Positions 8,883 through 15,559 of a DNA stretch of 64,000 nucleotides are shown here, piece by piece. Every line of letters begins with the position of its first letter. Positions within the stretch are counted from its first letter, which is position 1. The stretch covers positions 213,324,151 to 213,388,150 of the forward strand of contig CP136065.1 of NCBI GenBank assembly GCA_032622095.1, read 5' to 3'. Position numbers and translations under genes: made by a program. Under the pieces are notes generated by a model. The model was not told where the DNA came from. It saw only the letters and a program-made list of their open reading frames with translations, and made no database searches. Origin of the DNA: Siphonodentalium dalli (lineage: Eukaryota; Mollusca; Scaphopoda; Gadilida; Siphonodentaliidae).

Positions 8883-9362
8883 TATATTGAACTGCATAAA
8901 GAAGAATCTACACTACTACAGACTAGAAAAATTCAAGATAATCTTGTCGAATTGAGACAGATCTCTACTGATTTGTTTAAATTTTGTAACAAAATGCAAT
9001 GGCAAGAGAAAAAAGAGAAAAACAAAGCTGATAAAAATTGGAAACCACCATATGGTTACTGTTACAAATGCGGACGAGACTCCCATTGGTCCTTCCAATG
9101 TAAAACAGATTTCGACGACAAAAAAAATGTGAAAACTATACAAAAAAGTCTACAAGCAGTAACAATACAAGAACAAAATGCAGTTATCAAAACTGAAGAG
9201 ATGTCTACAACATCAGATGTTTTCAAACAACCCCGACCTGTTGATCCTACGAATGATTCACAGAACAAATCTGAAGATAAGCATCCAGATTTTGAAAATT
9301 CCAAGAAAACTTCCAAGAAAAAGAAGCTGAGACAATTCTACATTCCAAAAACAGATAAATGA
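8787..9362 (+). CDS. zinc-knuckle protein sharing its first 32 residues with PolB
   Basis: 191 residues. Residues 1-32 (MFKRIKRPVSDDSAS...AVIEES) are identical to the PolB N-terminus because both lie in the palindrome arms. Beyond residue 32 the sequence is unrelated: a helical, possibly coiled-coil region (LLQTRKIQDNLVELRQI), then one CCHC zinc knuckle at about residues 91-104 (CYKCGRDSHWSFQC, C-x2-C-x4-H-x4-C), then an acidic and finally Lys-rich tail (KKTSKKKKLRQF). Zinc knuckles bind single-stranded nucleic acid or act as protein adaptors, so a role in replication or packaging is possible but inferred. AATAAA at 9394-9399 suggests an ordinary polyadenylated mRNA, unlike the genes to its right. 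I do not recognise a named family. Confidence 0.7.
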   Translation: MFKRIKRPVSDDSASEEDIVRKRPRPAVIEESYIELHKEESTLLQTRKIQDNLVELRQISTDLFKFCNKMQWQEKKEKNKADKNWKPPYGYCYKCGRDSHWSFQCKTDFDDKKNVKTIQKSLQAVTIQEQNAVIKTEEMSTTSDVFKQPRPVDPTNDSQNKSEDKHPDFENSKKTSKKKKLRQFYIPKTDK

Positions 9363-9393
9363 ATCGATACAAACATTTGAAAATTATATTGTG

Positions 9394-9399
9394 AATAAA
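9394..9399 (+). terminator. poly(A) signal of the zinc-knuckle gene
   Basis: AATAAA lies 32 nt after the stop codon, followed by a T/G-rich stretch (9418-9438). A related AATAAA (10858-10863) precedes the second cassette, because this stretch is part of the duplicated unit. Confidence 0.5.
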
Positions 9400-9473
9400 T
9401 TATGAATTGAACAATCGTGTTTTGTTTTGTTTTTTTCAGCTATGAAAGAGTAACCTTTTTGGGGAATGTGGGT

Positions 9474-9489
9474 GGCCCTGAAAAGGGCC
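9474..9489 (-). terminator. histone-type 3' stem-loop of the 9508-9858 gene
   Basis: Read on the minus strand this is AAAAAC-GGCCCTTTTCAGGGCC-ACCCACA: a 6-bp stem with GG/CC base, a TTTC loop and an ACCCA 3' flank, as in metazoan replication-dependent histone mRNAs. It begins 18 nt after the stop codon. SLBP would bind here and U7 snRNP would direct cleavage just downstream. Confidence 0.85.
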
Positions 9490-9507
9490 GTTTTTCTTTT
9501 CCAGAAT

Positions 9508-9858
9508 TCATAAAAATTCTGCCAAATCAGGATATATCCCGTTGGGATTAATTGTCACAGACCAAGTAGGGTTTGATCTGTGCGCCGCAGCAGCCTGAGC
9601 GAAGCTGTCAATTGCTGCATTGCACAGATCTTTCTTCGAGATCTGTGACAAGATCTCCACGAGATCAAGATTGCTTGGTTCTTGATCACATACTTCAGCC
9701 GATGGTCGTCGCCGAGCCAGAAAATCTGTTAACATCTGTTTCTGCACCACCTTTTGTTCAGGAGAATCCTGCCATTTCCTATAGGTTCTGATTTTCGTCT
9801 CCTCTGACGAATCTCTCTTCCTCCATAGCTTCTTGAAAAATTTCTTTAGAGACGGCAT
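9508..9858 (-). CDS. unknown protein, leftward gene of divergent cassette 1
   Basis: 116 residues, not recognised. The N-terminus is a highly basic helix (MPSLKKFFKKLWRKRD), the middle is charged with LTDFLARRRPSAE, and the C-terminal half is Ala-rich and helical (AAIDSFAQAAAAH) ending TINPNGIYPDLAEFL. It has no signal peptide, membrane segment or histone fold that I can see. The ATG at 9856-9858 follows a minus-strand TATA box (TATAAAAATA, about 9889-9899) by about 35 nt, with a CATTC cap-site-like motif between them. The mRNA would end at a histone-type stem-loop rather than a poly(A) tail. Expression during S phase is predicted from that alone. Confidence 0.6.
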   Translation of the reverse strand: MPSLKKFFKKLWRKRDSSEETKIRTYRKWQDSPEQKVVQKQMLTDFLARRRPSAEVCDQEPSNLDLVEILSQISKKDLCNAAIDSFAQAAAAHRSNPTWSVTINPNGIYPDLAEFL

Positions 9859-10474
9859 AATGAATGAAGTTCACTGAAAAAGTGAAAATATTTTTATACA
9901 TTTGACACGGGCGGTAGAGAAATCACATGTCGCATTGACGTTAAAATTGACAAATGTTTCCTGGCGTTGTGTTTTTTCAGAGACGGATCAGCATTCATAT
10001 TTTTCTTGATCATTATTGCATAGCGATCAAACAAATGTTTTTTATTTCGTTAGATCATTATCTATTATTTGGTACACATGATTGATATATTTGTTACCTC
10101 GTTAGGAAAATATGGAATGTTTTTCTAGTTTTGTTTTTGGAGATGTACATATTTTATACATAAAACTGAACACAAGAAAACATACTGAACATTTTTCTTC
10201 ATCATTACAATCGATAACTTTACTTGGTCATCGTTTATGAACGAAGATGAATTCATATGTTAAAACATCTTAATTAATTGCATATACTATCATGAATTTA
10301 ATCTATAACATATCGAAATAGTGAAAACTACAGATAATGCACTGTAAAGAAACACAACGTCAGGAAGCATTTGTCATTTTTAACGTCAATGCGACATGTG
10401 CTTTCTCTACCGCCCGCGCAATCGTAATATATGTTCAAACACGGCCGTGAACAATTTTTATTCTGCATTCAAAG
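9859..10474. promoter_or_regulatory. divergent promoter of cassette 1
   Basis: About 600 bp between two divergent ORFs. The two edges are inverted copies of one another: 9904-9984 (GGGCGGTAGAGAAATCACAT, then TTGACGTTAAAA) and 10348-10418 in reverse, so each gene has the same upstream block next to its TATA (about 9889-9899 leftward; ATATATG about 10430-10436 rightward). A CATTCAAAG leader precedes the right ATG. The central about 350 bp is AT-rich without a recognisable gene. The whole region is repeated at 11459-12080. Confidence 0.65.
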
Positions 10475-10663
10475 ATGTCCGAAATCCCCGAACCGTTGAT
10501 GTCTATACTAAGAGGAACGATAGGGCTAACACCCCAGATAATGCGGGGCGAACACGCAAAAGAAGTAACCGCCAGTGCAAAACTGGTTATGCAAATATGC
10601 AAAAAACAACAGCGTTGGAACAAAAGCAAAAGTCTCAAAAGAAAATCGTGGCGTGAACTTTGA
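10475..10663 (+). CDS. unknown small basic protein, rightward gene of cassette 1
   Basis: 62 residues starting MSEIPEPLMSILRGT and ending in a basic tail (KKQQRWNKSKSLKRKSWREL). Not recognised. A longer overlapping frame starts at 10396, but it begins upstream of the TATA-like box, so it cannot be read from this promoter. The ATG at 10475 was chosen because the same CATTCAAAG-ATG context precedes the right-hand gene of cassette 2. The basic C-terminus could bind nucleic acid or act as a nuclear localisation signal. Two tandem histone-type stem-loops follow 14 nt after the stop. Confidence 0.5.
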   Translation: MSEIPEPLMSILRGTIGLTPQIMRGEHAKEVTASAKLVMQICKKQQRWNKSKSLKRKSWREL

Positions 10664-10676
10664 TGCCATACAAAAC

Positions 10677-10692
10677 GGCCCTTTTCAGGGCC
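10677..10692 (+). terminator. histone-type 3' stem-loop, first of a tandem pair
   Basis: AAAAC-GGCCCTTTTCAGGGCC begins 14 nt after the TGA at 10661-10663. Stem, TTTC loop and 5' AAC flank fit the histone consensus; the 3' flank is AAAAAC rather than ACCCA. Confidence 0.75.
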
Positions 10693-10704
10693 AAAAACAA
10701 AAAC

Positions 10705-10720
10705 GGTCCTTTTCAGGACC
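10705..10720 (+). terminator. histone-type 3' stem-loop, second of a tandem pair, with HDE-like flank
   Basis: AAAAAC-GGTCCTTTTCAGGACC-AACCAA. The third stem pair is T-A instead of C-G, a compensated change that preserves the hairpin. A purine-rich CAAAAAGAAAAAC (10733-10745) follows at the distance of a histone downstream element, the U7 snRNA pairing site. Confidence 0.8.
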
Positions 10721-10931
10721 AACCAATTTTTTCAAAAAGAAAAACTTTTAGCATTGCTTAATAACTAATAATGTTCTTTGTACCCTATGTTTTGTTTTGA
10801 AAAAATCACGCCACGAATAATTTAAAACAAAATATACTTGCAAATATTTGTTGTTGAATAAAATATAAATTGAACAATCGTGTTTTTGATTTTTTCAGCA
10901 ATGAAAGAGTAACCTTTTGGGAAATGTGTGT

Positions 10932-10947
10932 GGCCCTGAAAAGGGCC
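10932..10947 (-). terminator. histone-type 3' stem-loop of the 10970-11458 gene
   Basis: On the minus strand: AAAAC-GGCCCTTTTCAGGGCC-ACACACA, starting 22 nt after the TAA at 10970-10972. The following flank (TTTCCCAAAAGGTTAC) is shared with cassette 1. Confidence 0.85.
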
Positions 10948-10969
10948 GTTTTAAAATTATCATCTGACT

Positions 10970-11458
10970 TTAACATCGTTTTGTGTTTTTCTTATATCTT
11001 GACATATCTTTCCCATGAGAACCAATAGCTTTTGCGAATTCATCACTTTTCTCTGTATCTTTAGATTCTTTACAAGGAAGACGAAATCTGACTTTTGTCT
11101 CAGTAGAAGGCTTCATGATACTTTTAGGTTCTTTTTCTTTCGCCGATAATATTTTTTCTTTTTTGATCTGTTTCTGTTCTTTCGATCTCTGAACATCATG
11201 AACCCTGATTGGTATATCTATCTCTTCTGCAACGAAACGAAGATTCACTTTTACTTCTTGATGCGTTACTTGTGTTTTCACGTCAATATCCCTGCGAAGA
11301 CATCTCAGTTCATCTAAAATCGCTTTTAAAATGAGTGTATCTCCACCTATAGTCATTGTCGTATTAGCTTGGCCTGTTGACTGTGGTGCCGCATATGTAT
11401 TCTGTACAACAGGATTACTGTATATCTCACTCTGAAGAAATTCTGTTAACGGATCCAT
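10970..11458 (-). CDS. unknown protein, leftward gene of divergent cassette 2
   Basis: 162 residues from the ATG at 11456-11458 (MDPLTEFLQSEIYSN). The in-frame ATG at 11512 is rejected because it lies in the TATA box (TATAAAAATA). The N-terminal third is polar with a Thr/Gln/Ala-rich stretch; residues about 45-65 (LILKAILDELRCLRRDID) look helical; a VNLRFVAEEIDIP segment follows; the last 70 residues are very Lys-rich with KEPKSIMKPS. I do not recognise it. The architecture (helical core plus basic tail) fits a chromatin- or nucleic-acid-associated protein, which is inference. Its mRNA should end at the stem-loop at 10932-10947. Confidence 0.6.
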   Translation of the reverse strand: MDPLTEFLQSEIYSNPVVQNTYAAPQSTGQANTTMTIGGDTLILKAILDELRCLRRDIDVKTQVTHQEVKVNLRFVAEEIDIPIRVHDVQRSKEQKQIKKEKILSAKEKEPKSIMKPSTETKVRFRLPCKESKDTEKSDEFAKAIGSHGKDMSRYKKNTKRC

Positions 11459-12080
11459 CTTTGATAGCAATGCAATGTAACGTTGATCAAATTCGAAAAT
11501 ATTTTTATACATTTGACACGGGCGTCAATGAAATCACATGTCGCATTGACGTTAAAATTGACAAATGTTTCCTGGCGTTGTGTTTTTTCAGAGACGGATC
11601 AGCATTCATATTTTTCTTGATCATTATTGCATAGCGATCAAACAAATGTTTTTTATTTCGTTAGATCATTATCTATTATTTGGTACACATGATTGATATA
11701 TTTGTTGCCTCGTTAGGCAAATATGGAATGTTTTTCTAGTTTTTGGTTTTGGAAATGTACATATTTATACATAAAACTGAACACAAGAAAACATACTGAA
11801 CATTTTTCTTCATCATTACAATTGATAACTTTACTTGGTCATCGTTTATGAACGAAGATGAATTCATATGTTAAAATATCTTAATTAATTGCATATACTA
11901 TCATGAATTTAATCTATATCATATCGAAATGGTGAAACTAACAGATAATGCACTGAAAAGAAACACAACGTCAGGGAGCATTTGTCATTTTAACGTCAAA
12001 GTATTATGTGCTTTCTCTACCGCCCGCGCAATCGTGATATATGTTCAAGACGGATCTTCAGACTTATTCTACATTCAAAG
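11459..12080. promoter_or_regulatory. divergent promoter of cassette 2
   Basis: Near copy of 9859-10474. The minus TATA (TATAAAAATA) is at about 11501-11510 and the rightward ATATATG is near 12036-12042; the CATTCAAAG leader ends at the ATG at 12081. Inverted edge blocks are present but diverged from those of cassette 1 (the left GGGCGGTAGAG is GGGCGTCAATG here). TGACGTTA/TAACGTCA CRE-like sites occur near both edges. Confidence 0.65.
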
Positions 12081-12544
12081 ATGACTGCTGTAAACATAAC
12101 AGATCTTGACGAGATAATGGCCGGTGGGGTATACTGTAAAGCAGTGTACGTTGAAGAAATATCGCTGTTTTGGAGGGCACTCAGCCTCGGGGTTTACGGG
12201 ACGACCGATGGATGGATGATTCTGAGAGATGCGGCAGTTGACCTGTACTACGCAGAGAGTGACGAACTTGGTGCGTCGGCACAAGATTTACGGCGCACAC
12301 CACTTTGGCTGAATCAAGATTGATGGTTGAATTAGCGGCGACTGTTATACAGCGACCTATCGTCATGTTTGATGCTACCAAAGGCGGCTACAAATCAACA
12401 CCAAGATTCAAGTCATCAATAACTCTAGTGTGGATCCCACACGTTTGCCACGAGCATTATTGTGAATGCGAAATATGGATGAGGCGAGGAGACAAATCAA
12501 TTGAAGTTTTGGCGAACAAAGAAGTTCAATGTGGCGGATTCTAA
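12081..12544 (+). pseudogene. OTU-like (vertnin-type) protein, frameshifted, rightward gene of cassette 2
   Basis: Frame 1 (12081-12323) reads MTAVNITDLDEI... and contains SLFWRALSLGVYGTTDGWMI, which aligns by eye with the nucleophile helix of OTU-fold proteins, with Ser at the usual catalytic Cys position. Frame 2 (about 12305-12544) continues with VELAATVIQRPIVMF and a late HEHY, matching the second half of the OTU fold. The two frames overlap at 12305-12323, where a single indel or a -1 shift is needed; I see no slippery heptamer. Inactive OTU-like domains occur in invertebrate transposon proteins and in vertnin as I recall. A histone-type stem-loop follows 19 nt after the TAA. It could alternatively be two separate small ORFs. 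Confidence 0.45.
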
Positions 12545-12563
12545 ACTATAACAAAAATAAAAC

Positions 12564-12579
12564 GGCCCTTTTCAGGGCC
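12564..12579 (+). terminator. histone-type 3' stem-loop of the OTU-like gene, with HDE-like flank
   Basis: AAAAC-GGCCCTTTTCAGGGCC-ACCAAAT, 19 nt after the stop, is the best match of the set to the animal histone consensus. A purine-rich GAAAAGAAAAACT (12590-12602) lies about 11 nt downstream, where a U7-binding element is expected. Confidence 0.88.
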
Positions 12580-12726
12580 ACCAAATATTCGAAAAGAAAA
12601 ACTCTTGATTGCTAATTGATATTTTCCAAAGTGAGATTTTCCTTTTGAAAAAAAATAATTCTAAGTCCATTTTCATTTTTTCCGATCAGAAATATCACAT
12701 CAATGACAGGAATATCTATCCTCAGG

Positions 12727-13058
12727 GGGGAACTATGGCCCAGTACCCCCCAGTGGGGGGCACTATGGCCCAGTACCCCCCAGTGGGGGGCACTATGGCC
12801 CAGTACCCCCCAGTGGGGGGCACTATGGCCCAGTATCGAATACTGGACCATCTATGGTCCAGTATTCGATACTGGGCCAAAGTGCCCCCCACTGGGGGGC
12901 ACTTTGGCCCAGTATCGAATACTGGACCATAGATGGTCCAGTATTCGATACTGGGCCATAGTGCCCCCCACTGGGGGGTACTGGGCCATAGTGCCCCCCA
13001 CTGGGGGGTACTGGGCCATAGTGCCCCCCACTGGGGGGTACTGGGCCATAGTGCCCCC
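12727..13058. repeat. nested G/C-tract palindrome built from 30-bp repeats
   Basis: The centre is near 12889. The left arm holds about three 30-bp direct repeats (CCCCCCAGTGGGGGG plus ACTATGGCCCAGTA) and the right arm holds their reverse complements. Between lie two inner palindromes (12833-12876 and 12911-12953) around TATCGAATACTGGACCAT. Open frames here encode only repeat peptides and are not genes. It may mark the boundary between the virus-like block and host intron. Confidence 0.9.
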
Positions 13059-13317
13059 CATTACTACTGACATGGCATTCAGTTGCAATTATTCCTACCA
13101 TCAGGTTGGAATTTCTAACATTTGGAAAGATTGAGGTGCCAATTAGACTGTTTCAACCGAGGGGGGGCGGAACTTCAAATGTAATTTCGCAAACCCGGGA
13201 GTTCGGTCTGGTTCAAGGGGGTCGTGCGGTTATAAATTTCGCGGTGGCTACCCATCCCCCAAGCCCCCAATCCCTCTATACATGTCTATACATCTCCCCA
13301 TGTTATCTATCCCTTAG
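13059..13317 (+). other. 3' end of a host intron
   Basis: No gene is visible. A pyrimidine-rich tract (13254-13315) ends in TTAG at 13314-13317, the acceptor of the first visible polycystin-like exon. Confidence 0.7.
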
Positions 13318-13635
13318 GACATAGTCGACGCTGTTATTGACCCGCAGTGTGAGGGATCCCCGGAATGGAACGTTTACGTCGTCAATCATCTGAAGAGGAC
13401 CATAGACTTCAAACTAGTGATAACTCAGGAGCCACTCTCAGATAAAGGTTATACCAAGCCTTACGAAACAATCTTGTTCAATTTTGAGTTGAACTTCGCC
13501 GGAGGTGAATTTGTCGTTGATTTTGGAGATGGTGATACCATAACAACGTCAGATACGTCCGTTCCACACAACTACGACAGTGCTGGTGAATTCCTTGTGA
13601 CAGTGTCGGTACTCATCGGTTCGCTGAAAACACAG
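13318..13635 (+). CDS. polycystin-1-like gene, visible exon 1: PKD domain
   Basis: 106 codons, phase 0 at both ends, bounded by TTAG and GTATGT. The translation runs from DIVDAVIDPQCEG to LIGSLKTQ without a stop. The second half is a PKD (polycystic kidney disease) domain: NFELNFAGGEFVVDFGDGD followed by HNYDSAGEFLVTVSV, the WDFGDG...Y...G.Y.V.V signature. PKD domains are extracellular Ig-like beta sandwiches. The acceptor at its start shows that the gene begins further left, so the Polinton block lies within an intron of this gene. With the 13 later exons it forms one open frame of 1,496 codons. Confidence 0.9.
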
Positions 13636-13650
13636 GTATGTCAATTAGTT

Positions 13651-14087
13651 TAAAGATACTCAATCCGATTCGATGGTCCCCACATAATCAGATTCCATCA
13701 ACAACAACAACAACAACAACAATTGTTTTTAGAAATGCTGGTTCAGTTATCATAATCGATTAATTAACCAAAATTAATGCTAACCACTGTCAACTATAGT
13801 ATAAAAATGCCCGAAACGTGTTACTTATGTTGTTGGTATCAACACAAAGCCTCTTGATTTTAGAGTTATCCATCTTCATCCGCAATTTGGTCCGAGACCG
13901 TCGGCTCGTCGACTTTGTATTGGGCCACAATTAAGTATCGATGGTGAACAATAATAGATTTTTTAAATCGATATATAATAACTCTGAGCTTTGATAGGTG
14001 GGTTCCTCGATTCGAATCAAATATGTCTTACCGCGAATTCATATAAATAGTAATTGAGGGGCGCTTAATCAGATTATGCATCTTTAA
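13651..14087. mobile_element. TTAA-flanked MITE, family D, copy 1
   Basis: Starts TTTAAAGATACTCAATCCG 14 bp after the exon donor and ends GATTATGCATCTTTAA. Other copies start TTAAAGGTACTCAATCCG and end in the reverse complement. A CAA microsatellite lies at 13699-13722. TTAA flanks suggest a piggyBac-type non-autonomous element. Confidence 0.65.
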
Positions 14088-14122
14088 CCCTTTCTACAGT
14101 AAATAATCATTTATTCCTTAGG

Positions 14123-14660
14123 CAATGTTCAGATAATAAGTTCAACAACGACCATATGTGCCCGCCATATCAATTCCAGTCGTAAGTCGGGATTTGTTTA
14201 CCCTGTGCCAATGCATTCTCTTATATATGCGAGTCGACCATAGGTCGCCTCGCATATATAAGAGAATGCATTGGCCTAAACAATTTTTTACAATTTTAAT
14301 AATTTTTTCTTGTATTCTTTAACAATTTTATAATTTAACCCATACAGAGCCCCAGACAAACATGAGCAGACGACACTCTTGTATATGCTTCTATATATGT
14401 GTGGGGCTCCCTGCAGGGTAATGGATGTTTTTTTATTTTATGTCCTAAAAATTGTAAGAAACATTTATTTAAAAAAAATGATAAAAGATTGTTAGGCCAA
14501 TGCATTCTCTTATATATGGGAGGCGACCTATGGTCGACTCGCATATACAAGAGAATGCATTGGCACAGGGTAAAAACAAATCCCGACTTACGACTGGATT
14601 TGATATGGCGGGTCACATATGTATATGTCGTTTGTTGAACTTATTATCTGAACATTTCCC
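14123..14660. mobile_element. double-hairpin MITE, family A, copy 1
   Basis: Long inverted arms (TGTTCAGATAATAAGTTCAA at 14127 and its complement ending near 14656) enclose two about 70-bp self-complementary hairpins (GCCAATGCATTCTCTTATAT ... loop ... reverse) at 14207-14275 and 14495-14565. A middle part starts CATACAGAGCCCCAGACA. Confidence 0.75.
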
Positions 14661-15559
14661 GCCAATAAATATGACTCATTCTGCACTGTTATTATCTGCG
14701 TCTGCTTATTTTCCTGAACACCCCTCCAGATGAATAATATACCTTTCCATTGTATAATTTTATATCTGAGTGGGAGTATCCAGTTCGTATATAAAGGGCT
14801 AAGGGTGGATACACACATGCATGTAATTTCTGTTTGTAAAATACATGTATTACATGTATTTTACATGGCCACACCAATAATTGACAACATTAATCACCTG
14901 CGCGCGAGCGGTTCATTGTTAACAGGCAAGACAAGTGAGTAGTGATAAGCAAAGTCAAAATGTCTGCTATCAGGACATTTAAGGCCAGTCCAAAACATGT
15001 CTTCTCTTACGGATGCGGAAATTAGTCAAGTCTGTGTGATATCTGGCATTTTATTAATGCACGAACACCAGAATTGACACGTCTGGCATTCACATGCTTG
15101 ATATAGAACATTTTCGACCATGATGCTTGTTTGGCGTAGGGTGTCGAAAGCTTCAAATCGCTAAGGGACTTAGTTGAATGTATCGGTCGGAATAATCTGG
15201 ACAAGAAGGTACAATATAATATGTTTTACTTAAATAGCTCAGATTTAGCCACCCCGCCTGCATGGTAGCTTTCAGGATCATATATAACCCCAAGTCGGGG
15301 ATCATATATAGCCCCTGCGTCGGGGGAAATCCTGATCCACCACTACTATAAATATCAAGAGAGGATAGTTATTTAAATAGAACGTCCACCATATGGGTTA
15401 TCCCACGAACAATTATTTTAAGTGGCCTGGCGACTCGGTCCAAGATAGCGGCTTCTCTACATTCCCACTTAATTAGAACTCAGTGCGGTCAACACGTCGG
15501 CAATGATTGGGTTAACAGTGGACACATATTACACTGTCTGTATGATCCATGTAAAACGC
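14661..15559. other. intron sequence, nothing recognised
   Basis: Contains a short palindrome (ACATGTATTACATGTATTTT, near 14842) and two tandem copies of an ATCATATATA(A/G)CCCC motif near 15280-15315. I see no ORF with coding character. Confidence 0.5.

Larger units (their letters stand above)
9385..12610. repeat. duplicated divergent cassette (two units with different coding content)
   Basis: Unit 1 (about 9385-10750) and unit 2 (about 10845-12610) share the left 3'-flank with stem-loop (9394-9492 and 10858-10950), the about 520-bp divergent promoter (9888-10440 and 11502-12045, highly similar), the right leader up to the ATG, and the right stem-loop flank. The four coding regions are unrelated between units. 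Similarity thus stops at gene boundaries, as if the expression frame was duplicated and the cargo replaced or diverged. Confidence 0.8.

Noticed and set aside
10396-10656. 86-codon ORF starting MCFLYRPRNRN, and the similar N-terminus of the ORF at 12006
   Set aside because: The first codons lie in the promoter upstream of the TATA-like box and are shared only because the promoter is duplicated. ATGs at 10475 and 12081 follow the predicted leaders.
11456-11512. Upstream start (MYKNIFEF) for the leftward gene of cassette 2
   Set aside because: This ATG overlaps the TATA box TATAAAAATA, so it would precede the transcription start.
12305-12323. Programmed -1 frameshift in the OTU-like gene
   Set aside because: No X-XXY-YYZ slippery heptamer or downstream pseudoknot is evident in the overlap.
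12609-13134. Several overlapping ORFs with GGTMAQYPPVG- or GHSAPHWG-type repeats
   Set aside because: They arise in all frames from the 30-bp palindromic repeat, lack a consistent start and promoter, and mirror each other on both strands.
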